Of a stretch of DNA of 64,000 bases, positions 32,611 to 45,727 are shown in pieces; the stretch's first letter is position 1; each line of letters starts with the position of its first letter. A model generated the notes under the pieces. The model was given only the letters and a program-made list of their open reading frames with translations, searched no databases and was not told the origin of the DNA. Position numbers and translations under genes: made by a program. The DNA is from Ctenosaura bakeri (Eukaryota; Chordata; Lepidosauria; Squamata; Iguanidae): NCBI GenBank assembly GCA_948474755.1, contig CAOLHI010003121.1, forward strand, positions 248,001 to 312,000, read 5' to 3'.

Positions 32611-34833
32611 CAAAGCCATGAATGAGAAGGATCAGAATTCCTTGGTACAATTTTGGTATTCATTTGGCTCTGAAAAGCTGTACAGAGATTCCTCAAACCA
32701 CTCCTGTGTTGAAAGAACGCATGAGAGAGTCATGCGCTGAGCACTATCCTCAGCAGTTAGTGTACATGCCAGCCACACTCACTGTGAATTTTGAAATTGT
32801 TAGGGAAAGTCAATTTGCCTACCAATGTACATATGCAGCCCTCCTCCACATACGAGCCCTGGATCCTTCCTTGCCCTGAAGACCTCTACATATGTAAATT
32901 GATATGTGTATAAAACCCCTTTTCATAATCACCAAAGTTATGGCCTCTCAATGGGTGGGACCAAGGTGGGGGCAGGGTTGACAATTTGGAATTGAAGGGA
33001 GTAACAAACCTCTATTGAGTAAGACTATGCTAAAGCACTTGCAGCCAAAATAGATAAAGAAAATTAAAAATTGAATGTGGTAAGTCCAGTTCAGTTTATC
33101 TGATTGCTTATCAGTCATCGTGTTCCCTTAAAAAATGATGTAGTTTTCTATGTAGCTTACTGAAGATCACAACTGGCAACCCAGAGAAAAGATATTAAAA
33201 ATGTAATTTTAACACATGATTGTATATCTGATTGTATATCTTGCATAAAAGTGTCAAACTTTGCCAGATCCAGCTATGTCTGCAATTCTAGGCTGTAATG
33301 AGCCATATTCAGGCATTAGAAGAACATGGAGAGAGCATTTCCATCACCTGGAAATGTTCATCACAGCACAGGTAAAACAGCTTTCTGAAGTGAACGTCTT
33401 TGTACGTGTGGAGACTCATCTTAGAATCAGGAATCCTAGTTTTCCAGTATTCCCAATCACGTAGAGAGTCTCCATAGATAGTAGAGACTCTCTTCTTCAG
33501 ACTATCACCATCCAGGTGTAGATTAGTAAGAGAAACAGTACAGGAAATGTGCAATATTCCACCTCATTTGTTTAACTTTTTTTAAAAAAAAGCCTAATAG
33601 TGCTCTGAAGTGCTCACTCACTAATATGCATTATATTGTCTTCTACACATCTGCAGTAAATAGAACTTGTAATTTTTGCCATTTTATGTGCAAGAACCTA
33701 TTCTAACAGACTTCCCATGATATTAGTCACTTGCAGCAGAATAACAAAGGCAGCCTTTCACTCCCCCAAGCCAAGGTGCACAGTACCCAAAGCCAACTGG
33801 CTTAGTTTCAGACACACAAGGCAGAAATCTCAAAAATATCTCTCTAACAGTCCAACTGCTTCTAGCAGTACCACCAATCCTACAAATTAAAAAACTAACC
33901 ATCTTCTGACCTTTCATGACTTCCGAAATTCGTTGCCTGTCTGTGCCTAATGCTGGGGCTAGTCTTGCCCAGCCACCAAGCTAGTAAAACAAACAGTTTG
34001 AAGGAATGAGGAATGTAATAAAGTTCTTAATTTCTGTAAGGTAAAGGAAGCTGGAGATATGAACACTGTCTAGTAGTAAAGGGAAAACCTAGAGAGATAA
34101 CATATTGTAACACTGTGGGGGTCTTTGGAAGTTTTCCTAGCGCTGGTGTGATGTTTTCATTTGTTTTTAATTTTCTCTCTGTTTTAATAGGCTACCTAGG
34201 GTTTGGTATTAAAAGACATTCATAAAGCATGAGACACAAACAGTATTTAGCTAAACATACAATGCTTTCTTTTGTGCATTTTGAAAGGTACATTTTGATT
34301 TCATTCTTCCCCCTCCTCTTTTATGAGTCAGAGTAAATATGATCATCTTTTTATAACTTTCCGGCCTTTTCTTGTGCCCCTCCCAACATATCAGTTTGAG
34401 AAATATGGTCCTTAGATAGTCTGTGCTCCCCAATTAGAATATTCTCTACCTCTGATGTATATGAGTTTCATGTAATTGTTGAACAGCTTGGAAGAGTAAA
34501 TTATGGGGACTACATTCCCAGAACTACCAAACCAGCAGTGCCAGAGGCCATGGAAAGTTAGTTTTTGGACTATAACTCACAGTCAGCTGTATGATTCTGG
34601 GAGCAATAGATTTTTAAAAAAAAACCTTTCCAGAGCTCTGGCCTATGAAGTCTCATTTTCACAAAAGAAGAATGCTCCATCCCCATTCTGTTTAGTGATG
34701 GAAAGAAAATTTGAGAATATTTTAAAATGATTGAAACCCATGTTTTTGAAGTGTTGAGAAACCCTCATGAGAATAACTGTGAACTAATAAGAATTTTTGC
34801 AGTTATGGGGTTTATGCTACACAAAGTTCATAT
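32611..34833. other. No gene recognised
   Basis: AT-rich unassigned DNA with a small hairpin near 33463-33495 (AGAGTCTC and GAGACTCT). No named repeat or coding region supported. Confidence 0.25.
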
Positions 34834-35165
34834 GTGATTGTTTTGTACAGGAAATAGCATTTTCTGCATAGAAAATAATATTTCACTGCAGAAATACCAA
34901 TTCATGTGCAGAAAATGCTGTTTTATGCACCAAAAATATTGTAATTGGAGGTTTATTCTATGTAAAATTCACATCTGGTTGATTTGCATAGAACACAGCA
35001 TTTTCTGTGCATACATTAATATCAAAATACTGAAACATTGACATATTATTTTCCATACAGAAAATGTGGTTTCTTCTGCAAAAGAACAAAACCAAAACCA
35101 AAAACACTGATTTTTACACAAAGCAACCACATGTGAATTTTGCATAGAATAAGTCCCAAGTTGTT
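34834..35165. repeat. Degenerate array of a palindromic TTTTCTG(T/C)GCAGAAAA motif
   Basis: Repeated phrases include GCATTTTCTGCATAGAAAAT, ATGTGCAGAAAATGCTGTTT and ACAGCATTTTCTGTGCAT. Between them are a TTATTCTATGTAAAATTCAC phrase and, in opposite orientation, GTGAATTTTGCATAGAATAA. Similar arrays with the same two phrase types are at 36885-37265 and 47865-48112, so this is a dispersed family. Cysteine-rich open frames here are artefacts of the repeat. Confidence 0.8.
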
Positions 35166-36433
35166 AATGGTTTTTGAAAACTTGGTTTCGAAGACTTTCT
35201 AGCAGTGGGAAGAAAATTGCTGAAATTACTCATTGCTACTTTTGAAAAGAAACTTCGTGAAGAATTACATCCATACTCCAATTGCTTTTAGGAGTTTACA
35301 TTGTTTACGTAGGTTGCTTTAATCAACTCTGATTTTCCAAACCCAAGTAGGACTGAGAAGTCTCTCATTCACAGAACCATCAAAAGTTGACGCTGAGAGC
35401 CAATAGCATCCATAGAAACTCTAAAATTATCACCAAGAATAAATTCTGGCTGTGAGAGAGAACTACTTCCATACCAGGGGTTCACTTTATTTGTTCCAGT
35501 AAAGGTTTTGAGTTTCATTTGTGAATCCAGGCATGGAGCCATTTTCAAAAGAGGGGAAAAATATGTAGTTTGTTATTACAATTTATTGTTCCCAGATTGC
35601 AAGTGGGGAACAGAAGATGAGATGAATTGTTTCCTCTAACTCAGTGCAGCCCCCTGAGGTCTATTCTTCTTCAAGAGGAAGAGCAAAACTAGCAGCCAGG
35701 TGACAAGGCCCATTCACATAAAAGAATGCATTACCATCTGTCAATATGCTTTCAAAGGTACAGGAGTCAGGTTAGAGTAAAAAACTGACAAGCCAGCAGG
35801 GAAACATCTGGCTTTTTGTTACTGTTGCCTTTGCATGTCTTGCTTGTAGTCAATACAAGGTAGGGAAGAGCAGGAGTAAGGGTTGTTGTTGTTTTTTTGC
35901 CATTCTGTGGTTGCCTTTTTCTTTCCCCATCCTCCTTATTTCTTGAATGAGAAACCAAATAAGCAAGCAAACAAACCCCCAGGAGAAATGGAAAAGGCCC
36001 TTGTTTCCTTACAAGTTCCTTCAGCGAAATATTTCTATTTACTTGCTCAAAGTGACAGTGAAGGGATAAAAGATAATTACAGATGTCTATGATGGGCAAA
36101 TATTTACAGAATAGAAGCTGTTTTTATTTACTGTATTTTAGTCACCCAGTGTAAGAATTTTTGTAAGAAGATTGCAATCCCATTTTGGACAAATGAAGAG
36201 TAAAGAGTTTTGGTGCATTAAAATTTGGAAGAAGAGGTTTTGGCTTTTGGAAGGCATGGAAAGACTAAGCTTCTGCAATCTACTATAGATGCAAAGATCT
36301 GGATATACTTAATCTAGAACAAAGATGAAAATAATATTCAAAAAAACAGTCCAAAAATATGGTTCTCAAGAGTTAGAAAACCCCAGACAAGAAGAATCTT
36401 GGACTAATGAGAATCTGCACAGTTCAAGACATA
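35166..36433. other. No gene recognised
   Basis: Unassigned DNA; the 110-codon minus-strand frame at 35767-36099 has no recognisable domain. Confidence 0.25.
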
Positions 36434-36870
36434 GGCCCTTTTCACACAATTTTTTTTTTTTTTTTGCGCGAAGGCCCCTTGAGCGTTGCATAAATGGGAG
36501 CGTCGGTCCGTACGACGCACTCCCACTCATGCAAAGCTCATGAGCCTAAAGCGGGCTGCGCACGCATTTTCTTATTTTGGGCTCTAAGCCGGAAATACTG
36601 TGCGGTCGCGCAATGCTCGCGGGGCCCTCGCGCACTTACCTGCGTGCGGTGCACCGAACAAGCCGGCCTGGTCGTGGTTCCTCCTCCAGCGCAGCCTACA
36701 GTTACCAGGCTGCGCTGTGAAAGGAAGGGGCAGGGCGCTAGCGCGACGGTCACGCAACCAGCAAGCTGCTAAGGGAGGCAGAAGGGCTGCCGTGAGCGGC
36801 TCGCGCAAACGGCTTCTCGAGCAAGCGCCGCTCCCCACTGCCACGACGAAGGTAAGGTGCAAAAAGGGCC
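36434..36870. mobile_element. Group B DNA transposon (437 bp)
   Basis: The termini GGCCCTTTTCACACAATTTT and GGTGCAAAAAGGGCC are flanked by a perfect ATA triplet (36431-36433 and 36871-36873). The interior has GGGAGCGTCGGTCCGTACGA with a complementary ACTCCCACTCATGCAAAGCT, a TTTTCTTATTTTGGGCTC block, ACTTACCTG at 36634-36642 (donor complement) and AAGGTAAG near 36850. A T run of 16 to 17 follows the left terminus. The 215- and 107-codon frames are spurious. Confidence 0.9.
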
Positions 36871-36884
36871 ATATTCTGTGCTCC

Positions 36885-37265
36885 TTTCTACATAGAAAAG
36901 AACACTTTCTACCCAGGAAATAACATTTTCTGTGCAGAAAATAGAATAGAGTAGTATTTTGTGGAGAAATATTTTTTTTCTGTGCAGAAAATGTTGCTAT
37001 CTGCCCAAAATATGTTGTTCTCTGCATGGACATGCACACGTCCATACAAACACACACATTCATGTGTGTATTTTGCACAGAATACGTCCCCAAACTATAA
37101 CCTTTTTTGCACAGGAAACAGTATTTTTTGCACAGAAAATATTTATATGCAGAAATAATATTTTCTACATAGAAAATATTGCTTTCTGTGGACAAGATGT
37201 TGCTTTCTGCACAAAACAAAAACACACACAAATTTTTGAGGATTTTTCACAGGTGCAAACTGTGA
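36885..37265. repeat. Second palindromic TTTTCTGTGCAGAAAA array
   Basis: Perfect ATTTTCTGTGCAGAAAAT occurs twice (near 36912 and 36977) with many degenerate copies, plus GTGTATTTTGCACAGAATAC and GCACAGGAAACAGTATTTTT. It starts just right of the group B element at 36434-36870. Confidence 0.85.
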
Positions 37266-37532
37266 ATAAACCTTGAAAACAGCACACTTTCTGAAAGACT
37301 GACACAACAGGAAGAAAATGGATACAATTATTTCACTGCTTATTTTGAGAACAAAATTAATGAAAAATGTAGATTACGTGGTCTGTCCATTGCCTGTGTT
37401 ATTTTTTAAAGGCAAAGAATTTTATTTCATATTATATTTTAAGATCTTGAGCTATCTGATTCTAAACATTAAGAATAAAAAATAGTTTTGTCTATTAATC
37501 ATGAAACAACTGTTCTTGTATATTCCTTGAGT

Positions 37533-38530
37533 TCAGAAGCTGAAGCTAGTGCAAAATGCAGTAGCCAGACTGGTATCAGGTGTGCATTTTAGAGACCAAG
37601 CCCCTTTCCGCAGCACCCTCCCATCCTGCAATGGGGACGGGAGAAGGACAAGACCATGATGACGCTTCTGCATGACACCATTGTAGCCCTGTCCTTCTCC
37701 TATCCCCAGACAGTGCAATCACAGATTAAATCATTGATGGGTTTTCCTTATCAATGATAAACGATCATGCCACCATCCCAGACTTACCTGTCCTTCAGAA
37801 GTTGCAGAAGCATAATGACTGTCCTTCCTGCCCCAGTGCAGTCTAGGAAAGTACCCAGCTGTGCTGTGGAAGGAAGAGGCATGACCATCACACTACCTTC
37901 TGGAGGGAGCCAGCCAATGTGTAGGGGAGCACTCCTGTCATACTCCCCTCCTGGCAGACCCACTGCCAGGATCCCCACTGGACAACTTCAGGAAAGGGAA
38001 GGGCGAAGAAAGGGCCCATGTAACACTGTTCCTGAACTACACTGGCTTCCAAATTGTTTCTGAGCTCATTTCAAGATATTGCTACAAAGCCCTAAACAAC
38101 TTGGGGTCAAGATATCTGAAAGACCACCTCCTCCTCTATAAGCCTGTCAGAAATTTGAGGTCTTCAAAGGAGGCCCTGTTGCATGTCCCAACACCTCATG
38201 AAGTTAGGCTGGTGGGTACACGTGACAGGGCTTTCTCTCTAGCAGCACCTCAACTGTAGAACTTCCTACCTAAGGAAGGTAGGCTATCCTCATCTTTAAG
38301 TTCCCAGAAGGCAGCCAAAACAGTGTTGTTTCACATGCTGTTCAGCGTTTGAAATGGCTGTTTTCACTGTTTCAGAACTGGATTCTAGGATGGTTTTTAG
38401 ACTGCTCTTAGGGGTTTTTAAAGAGTATTTTAATCTTTTTATTGCTGCAATTGGATTTTATTTGTGTATCACCTTGGGAATCCTTGTGGGCTGGAAGCAA
38501 TACAGAAATACTATAAATAAATAAAAAATA
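37533..38530 (+). pseudogene. L2-clade LINE 3' end, interrupted by a group C element
   Basis: GCTAGTGCAAAATGCAGTAG then CCAGACTGGTATCAGG lies left of the insertion; GTAACACTGTTCCTGAACTA resumes right of it at 38020. The right part translates in blocks including YKALNNLGSRYLKDHLL and VGTRDRAFSLAAPQL, typical of the L2 ORF2 C-terminus, and the 3' tail reads CACCTTGGGAATCCTTGTGG then AAATACTATAAATAAATAAA. Stops are present, so it is inactive. Confidence 0.85.
37599..38015 (+). mobile_element. Group C DNA transposon inside L2 (417 bp)
   Basis: It starts AGCCCCTTTCCGCAGC and ends GGCGAAGAAAGGGC, flanked by CCA on both sides when the interrupted L2 sequence is aligned across the gap. Interior: GATGGGTTTTCCTTATCAAT, GACTTACCTG at 37781-37790 (complement of CAGGTAAGTC), GTGCAGTCTAGG, GTGCTGTGGAAGGAAGAGGC and CCAGGATCCCC. 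Coding frames are spurious. Confidence 0.8.
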
Positions 38531-41500
38531 ATAATTTAGGACTTTAACTGAATAAAACAGTAAAATATCTGCAAGCTTTCAAAAGTGCCAAAAAGAATAA
38601 AAGAAAACCTAATTATCAGTGTACTAAGAAGCTGGAATTATCTGAATTAACAAGTTAAATTATTTAAAAGGAGAAATAACTTAGATATAATCTTATTTTG
38701 AGAAGGCAATTATGTTTTTTTCCAGTAACGGCAAACCACATCACGTTTTCTCATTGTGTGAATGAGTCTATATGCACCTTGGGTTCATACACTCCAATTT
38801 TCCTATTATTTTATAGCTGAAATGTAATGACCAGAACTGTCCACTTTAAAACAACTCATGTTCATCTGCAACATTTTCCTAAATCCAAGAAAGTGTAGTT
38901 TCTTTAAACTCAGCATTCTCACTAATTACTTTGCTTTTTAAAACACAGTTATCTAAATAATGGTGTTAATGGTGAACCACAGTTTATTTAAAAGTGGAGG
39001 CATATGCTTCTGGTCACATCCTCATGGCTGCAAAAGATTAGAAACAAAAAACAAAGTGTATGAACCTGCATATTTAATCCCCGATTATCTAGTCTAAATA
39101 TCTTTCTAATATTCTCTGTTAGCTTACTCAGAATAAACTGTTCTGCAAACAAGTTACATATTTCTGTGATGCTGCTGAACCATGAATAATTTCATGATAG
39201 TATTTGGAAAGAATAAATTGTATTGCAGTCTAATATTTGTTTCTTCTTCTTAATATCTTCTTATAAAAGGTCTCTAGTGCACTTTTTAGCTTTACTGAAT
39301 CTTATTCATCTCTAGTAACAATTACAGTCTATACAGTTCTTAATTTCAGAGTGGTGTGAGAGAGGGTCATATGTAATAAATTTCCCTTTCTCTCCTTTCC
39401 TGTATTTGGGAAGCAACAAGACTACTGTATTTCATAGGGACTAAACACTGAATTCAAGGGCAGAATATAATTTAAGATGGTATATAAAACCAGCCTGTAC
39501 ATATGGCTTCATACTGGGGTGGACAGTGTGACTTTCCACATGCTATTGAACTGTGTGATGAGAGCATACCTTTCAATATTTCACCAGATGAAAACTGGAA
39601 CATATGTGGTCCACCAGCATCTCAATGTGGTTAAGACAGCAGAAGTTATTAATGAGGAAGAAACACAAGCTAGGAGAAGCTGCAGAAGTCTGCTTCTGTC
39701 TTAGCCTACAGGGAATGAAAAAACTGCTTCCTCCTCTCCTCTTCCCCCTACTCAGTTAATTGAGTGAAAATTACTTTGCACTTTGAACTTATGGACCTGA
39801 CTCTCAGCTGGCTGCTGGCAAGGTCAGTTTTTCTCCTTGTCTGTTGAAGAGTCTTGGGTGAGGGGAGAGTATGATAGGTTTTAAAACAGCCTTCCCCAAC
39901 ATGGTGTTCTCTTGGTGTGTTGTATTATATCCACTCATTTTCTCTAACCACCACGGCCATGAGACCTAATGAGAATATGCTGGCATGAGAGTTCAGAAAG
40001 ACACAACTATCAAATAAGGTTCCTCTTCTTCCAGTCATTGAACTGGAATTTTTCAAGTAAATTTAGTTACAGGGTCGCATAGCAACCATCTGAAGCACTT
40101 TGACTAAGATCTTACATTGCCCAGCCTAGTGTAAGGGTTCCACATGTTGGACTCCAATACAGCTCCCCTATCACCACTTCCAGCACCACCATTTTGCTGT
40201 GACACCTATCTCTGCTATTACGCTGCTTATGGAGAATGGCAAAGAAATCAACGAAGCAGCTGGCTATGTTTCCATAGTCAGATACAGATTGGGGATATCT
40301 TCTGCCGAGATTTGTTTGGTCATGCCAGAAGTCTCAGTACATTATTTCATTGGTTTTCTCTGATCCTTCCTCCACTCTCCATCAGCAATGGAATAACCCA
40401 GCTATCAAAGCTATTAAGGTGAAGTGGTAAGCCCAGGGGATGGGAGGTATCTTTGGATATTGTGAAAAGAGGAAGAGAATACCAGCCTCTGCAATGCGCC
40501 AAAACAAGAAATCAAATGTGAACCTAAGATGGATTTATGCTTGTCTATGTCACTAGCAGGATCCTGGCATATATGTCCCAAAAATCAGGAACACAGAATC
40601 AAGAACCAAGCCTCCCTGACTGAGAGGCTTGGTGGGTACTTATCGTCCTAACTGATGTACCTTTCCATTTAAATCCAATTTATCATGCTCTAAATGTAGC
40701 ATGCTTTCCTGTTGCCAATCCTGCGATTGAAATCAATAAGACTTAAGAATACTTTAATGGTTGGATTGTCCTATAGTACCAATCATCTTTTAAAGCCACC
40801 CCAATTCTCAATTATTTAACTCTGTCCTATTTTTGAATGCACAGTTTAGTCATATCCCACTCTAATAGCTTTTGTAATATGCTCTATATTTTTGAAAGCA
40901 CAGGAGGCTTTCCCTTTACTGATTCATTTTCTTTTCCAAATAATGTTTATTCCCTGGGTCTTGGCAGGTTCATGAGACTACAGCAGCCACTTGGCTCAGA
41001 ATGTTTCTATTGATTGCTGTATTCACTTTCACACATTTCTCTTCCTTAACTTGTATCTTGCCTTGAATTTTGGCTGCTGTTTGTTTGCTGGCATGGCAAA
41101 ATCATAGCCAAAACTCATTAAACCTTTCACTTCTGTATCCGTTGTATTTTTGTTGTTCTTAAAGTAGGTATTTTATTGCTGTATTTCCATCTTCTATCTT
41201 TCCATTAAAGTTTCTGTAGACAAATTCAGACTCAATGATTAAGCAATTTCTAAGTAGAATGCTCTTGCCAGGGAGGTTTCAAAAACAAGCTTCCAAGTTT
41301 TATTTCATTGGACATTATACTTAACATTTTAAAAAGCCACTGCAGATGAGATAAATGGATAGTTTGTGCTTTCACAAGCTGAATTGAATTAAAGTGTGAT
41401 CACTAATCCAGCACTTATTAGTAATATTCCACTTTCAACATCGTACGGAATTGCCATATATGTGTATATCTCATTACAGTTTTTTTCTTTTTCCAAAATG

Positions 41501-41780
41501 GAAACTTACGTTCACATTATCACCCAATAGTACAATCCTGAATTTGATAATTAGGACAAAACAGAGTTTGGAAATGATATCTGAAGGTTAATATGGTAAT
41601 TTGTACGAGGTCGGCGTTTAAATAGTGAGGAAACAACTTCATATTTTACAACATTCATTAACATTTGCTGTAACAAACAGTGATTTTGATTTGTTATCTC
41701 ATTCTTCTTCTGCCAGTTTCTCTGATAATTTACTATAAATTGGGCATGAGGACTTACTTAAGGCCTCGGAATGTTTTCAA
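38531..41780. other. 3.2 kb without recognised gene or clear repeat
   Basis: AT-rich sequence with no supported domain, SINE or DNA-transposon end; a weak group A scrap occurs at 41420-41450 outside this span's edge content (TATTCCACTTTCAACATCGT). 40720-40790 has a phrase resembling the 10205-10295 repeat. This is the least repeat-dense part of the window by eye. Confidence 0.35.
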
Positions 41781-42030
41781 GAGGAGGAGGAGATGATGAT
41801 GATGATGATGATGATGACATGATGATATTTATATTTATTTCTTACTCACCTCTCCTGATGGATTGAGGTGAAGAACAATAACAAATTAACACATAAAATA
41901 TGCCAATTAAACAGAACATCAATTAAAAACAACAGTTAAAAATGCATAACGTTAGTTTAAAAGAACAAATAATACAAATACGTAATTAAAACAGTTTCTA
42001 CATATTTAAAATTCATAGTTAACATTCACA
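41781..42030. repeat. (GATGAT)n microsatellite and AT-rich retroelement tail
   Basis: GAGGAGGAGG passes into (GAT)n up to about 41826. The following TTTATTTCTTACTCACCTCT with GGTGAAGAACAATAACAAAT looks like the reverse complement of a LINE or SINE 3' end; family uncertain. Confidence 0.45.
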
Positions 42031-42088
42031 GTTTAAAAAGAAGTTTTACTGACTGCTTTGGAAGATTTTGCATGGAACAGGAGTTCTG

Positions 42089-42288
42089 GGCCATTTCCAC
42101 ACTACAGTTACAGTGCTATTATTCCACTTTCAACATCCTATGGAATCCTGAGGTTTGCAGTTTAGGAAGGGGCATTTAGAATTCTCAGCCAGAGAGTTAT
42201 TTGGCCTCAGTAAACGACAAATCCCAGAATCCCACAGGATGTTGAAAGTGGAATAATAGCACTATAACAGTGTGGTGTGGAAATGGTC
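42089..42288. mobile_element. Group A transposon, complete (200 bp)
   Basis: GGCCATTTCCACACTACAGT to GTGTGGTGTGGAAATGGTC, flanked by a perfect CTG triplet (42086-42088 and 42289-42291). Inverted halves meet near GCATTTAGAATTCTCAGCC. The CTG target supports a PIF/Harbinger-like 3-bp duplication. Confidence 0.9.
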
Positions 42289-42291
42289 CTG

Positions 42292-43011
42292 GTTTGCAGA
42301 CTGCCTATGGGTTCTTTTGAAAGTAATTAATGTAATAATTAACTTTACCATTAGTGTAGTTGAGTTAAATATTTTTTACTATTATATGTTAACAGCAATG
42401 AATTAATTTTTGGGCCTCTGGGATATCATACCTTCTAACTGTCCTGATTTGGCAGGGACAGATTAGTTGTCTGCTATTGCTCTTTTTCAGCTGCTTTTAA
42501 AATGTCCCAGTTGATATCTCCAACTTCCACTTCCCCCTTTGTTCTTGGCTTACTTCAATTGCCACCAACTGAGCTCAAAAGTAGTTTGCACTCAGTGAAC
42601 TCAATGGGAGGAAGGTGGGGGTGGAATCTTGCCCTTCCCAGTGGGTGCAAGCAAAAGCAAACTGCTACAGCCACTCCTGGTTTGTGTGTTCTTCCTTACT
42701 AGTAACTTTTACCATCTTGACCACACTCTGACGTTGTTTGGCTACAGATGGTTCTCATCCATGAAATGTCGGTGGGTATGGGATACAGATATCCAGAATC
42801 AATCCCATCTTCCATAGGCCTCCTCCCAGACATTCACTGCTGCAAGGAATCAGTGTCATAATTCCTGACTCCCAAACCAACAAGCAACATCAAGTGAGAG
42901 GGTTGTTCTTATCTCTTCTATCTTTTTGCCCATTTTGGAATTTTCTCTAAACATATTTGAATAAGTCCCTGTACTGCACAATTGGACTAAGCTTCACAGA
43001 AGCACAGTGGT
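42292..43011. other. No gene recognised
   Basis: Unassigned DNA up to the left end of the DIRS-like element. Confidence 0.25.
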
Positions 43012-43182
43012 AGCAATGGTTCTTATTCATGGTCTCTGTGACTCACACAATTGGGTTTATGCACCTGCATAGAACAGCATTCGGAACCTTCTAGAAATCC
43101 AAAAGTAGGCATTTTGACCATTGAACCCCTCCTCCCATCCTCTGGGGTATAAAAGCCCCCTCCTGCTTCAATGGTCAGTTCC
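43012..43182 (+). repeat. DIRS left inverted terminal repeat
   Basis: Key phrases CACACAATTGGGTTTATGCA, CCTTCTAGAAATCCAAAAGT and TTGAACCCCTCCTCCCATCC are complemented in the right repeat. It is about 20 bases shorter at its outer end than the right copy. GGGGTATAAAAGCCCC provides a TATA box. Confidence 0.9.
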
Positions 43183-43382
43183 TTTCTTTCTGCCACTTTA
43201 TAAGCATCTAAGGAGCCTTTTCACTAGTGTTTGTCTTGACTGAATGGGTTTTTTTACTTTGGTATGGTTGACGGCGACTTTTTCTTGGTGTTTTGGACTT
43301 GTTGAATTTTGGATTTACTGGACTGCTGATGGACTGTGCTTGACTAAGATTTTGGATTTGGATTTGGATTTGACAGTGTTGC

Positions 43383-44967
43383 AGTGTATGGCAACCAAAG
43401 TGTTTAAGCACTCTACAGCATGTAGAGCCAAGATACCCGAGCAAGACAGGCATTCAAAGTGCCTTTTGTATCTGGGAGAGAGCCATAACATGAATTCTTG
43501 CACATATTGCCAAGAATTCACTCTGCAGACTAGATGCAATAGAGCAAGCCGGTTAAAAGCTTTACTCTGAGAACAAGTATTGTCTGCATCAGACCCTGCA
43601 AGTTGTGCAAAGGCATCTGGCACTAAATCCAGGATGGCCCAGACATCTTCTACTCCGTAGTCTCATCAGTTGACTTTGTTGATACCAAGATTAACACCGA
43701 GGTCAAGGTTGACTTCTCGGTCTTGAGAATTGTGGTCTGAGAAGGTGGCAAAGAAGGTGTCTGATGTTGGTGAAAGGACATCCTCTCCTTCTGTGCTGAA
43801 AAAGAAGGATAAGGATAAGAAGAGGAAGCTGAAGGAGCCTTCAGAGCAAGCTCCCTTGGAAAAGTGTAAGAAGAAGGATCAGCATCAGCTTCGCCGACAT
43901 CACCAAGACTGGTAGCATCTGAGCATACTGTGGAGGTCTCACTTGAGTCCTCATCTCCTGCCAGACATCTAGAGCAGGCCCTTGGTCCTCCATTGGAGAT
44001 ACAAGAAGTCTGGGTGGAGTCGGAAGGAGAAATTGTTGATTCTTCTCCTTTGTTAGCTACGGGGTCCTGACCTCAAGTTCAAGATCGAATTCAAGATGTG
44101 GGGTGATTGGTCTCGGTGAAGAAAAGTCCACAGAATGATTTGATGACTTCTAGAGGCCATAGGAGGACACCTCCTTCACCTCCACATGCTCGTAGGAGGT
44201 CGAGGTCGAGAAGTAGGTTACCTGTGCAGTATCACCAATACAGACATGTTACTCTAGCTAGATATCATGAATGTTATCTGGATGAGATTTCTGTTGACTC
44301 AAGAGACATTTCACCTTATCCTAAGGATCATAGACGTTATTGATACTGCGCTGATTCTCAGACTCAGTACCGATGTTCTGATTATTATAGATTGACAGTT
44401 CGCTCTGTGTCGTCTTGACATCGAAGGGTTTCGGTAGTGGAGGTGGAAAAGGTAGCACCTCGACAGGAGCAAGAGAGTGGACATGAGACTCCTCATAAGG
44501 AGGTTGTTGTTGAGTCTCGAAAGAGTTTGAGGGAGAGATCCACAACTCATCATGTAGAGAGATCGATGTCGGTATCGAGTTGGACATCATCTAATGGATC
44601 TGCAGATGTCGATAGATGTTGTTCTACCCTTGTGTTGAATGCTGAGAGGATTTCTCCCACGGATGATGTTAGATCTTTTTCAGAGCTTGTTTTGAGAATG
44701 TCCCATTCACTTAATCTCACAACTAATATGGAGAAAGACGATTTAAAAGACCCTATTTTTCAGGAGCTTCAAGATAGGGTGCCTGCAACGTCGACGATAG
44801 CTCTGCTACCGTATTTGTTACATACTGTGAAAAAATCATGGGCGACTCCTTCCTCGGTACCGTCAACATCAAAAAAGTTGGAATTTCTCTATCATGTCAT
44901 TGAAGATGAACAAGACTGGTTAACACATCATCCTAAAACAAATTCCATTGTTGTAGATGCTGCATAG
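43383..44967 (+). pseudogene. DIRS gag-like ORF, broken
   Basis: Near 43430-43560 one frame reads a Cys/His cluster, KIPEQDRHSKCLLYLGES followed by HNMNSCTYCQEF, typical of DIRS ORF1. A Lys-rich stretch (KKKDKDKKRKLKEP near 43800) follows. Another frame (44107-44343) has an Arg/Ser tract, RRRSRSRSRL, and the last part (44437-44967, 176 codons) contains FQELQDRVPATSTIALL and EDEQDWLTHHPKTNS. Frame changes and several stops separate these pieces, so no full gag protein can be made. Downstream, ADREGEKLDN then a stop precedes the internal deletion. Gag would package the RNA. Confidence 0.8.
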
Positions 44968-45060
44968 TCAAGACAGTCACAGAGATATGTGTCACATATT
45001 ACTCCTGCTGATAGAGAAGGCGAGAAGTTGGATAACTAGGGAAGGAAGGGGTAATCTAAT

Positions 45061-45492
45061 GCTGCATTGAAGGCTGTGATAAAGGCGTTTAAAGCCTTTC
45101 AGTATTACCTTCAGGGAAATTCTGTACAGGTCGTTACCGACAACACAACTGTCATGTATTATATAAACAAGCAGGGTGGAACAAGATCTCAGGTACTGCT
45201 CGATCTCACCTTGCAGTTGTGGGAATGGTGTCTGTCAATGAAGGTTACTCCCTCAGCAGTACACTTGGTGGGAGAGGAATATGTGCTGGCAGACATGCTC
45301 AGCAGGACCCTTCTATCATGCCACGAGTGGAAACTGGACAGAGAGGTTCTGCTGGATATCTTTTGGGACTGGGCTTATCCTCAGATAGACCTCTTTGCAT
45401 CCAACAAGAACAGGCAATGCGAACTGTATTGCTCACAGCTGAAGAAGGATGTTGAGTCCCTGAGAGACACTTTCCTGTTCAGCTGGTTGTGA
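45061..45492 (+). pseudogene. DIRS RNase H remnant of the RT/RNase H ORF
   Basis: The 141-codon frame starting at the Met at 45067 shows LKAVIKAFKAFQYYL, the RNase H Asp segment VVTDNTTVMYYINKQGG (about residues 20-38) and VHLVGEEYVLADMLSR (about 65-80), a typical DIRS RNase H core. It continues into the linker with PQIDLFASNKNRQCELY. The catalytic reverse transcriptase that should precede it is absent, so this fragment could not act alone. It shares its frame with the last gag piece, consistent with a clean internal deletion. Confidence 0.9.
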
Positions 45493-45727
45493 CTGATCCT
45501 TTATGGGTTCCCACCTTTTCCTCTGATCACAAAGGTAATATCGAAGATTCATCAGGATTGAGTGGCCATGATCTTGATAACACCTTGGTGGGTGAGACAG
45601 CCTTAGTTTGCAGCTCTAATGCATCTAGCCAACCGACAGCATCAAGTGTTGCCATGCAAGCCAGACTTCATTTCCATCCACAAGGGGATGTTCACTCCTT
45701 GAGACTAACAGCATAGAACCTGTTAAG

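Noticed and set aside
35767..36099. 110-codon minus-strand frame
   Set aside because: No domain recognised and composition unlike coding sequence.
36584..37231. 215-codon minus-strand frame
   Set aside because: Half is from a group B transposon, half from the palindromic array; the cysteine-rich repeats reflect the DNA motif.
34834..37265. CRISPR-like array
   Set aside because: Repeats are short, degenerate and palindromic with irregular spacing in a vertebrate genome; no spacers of constant length.
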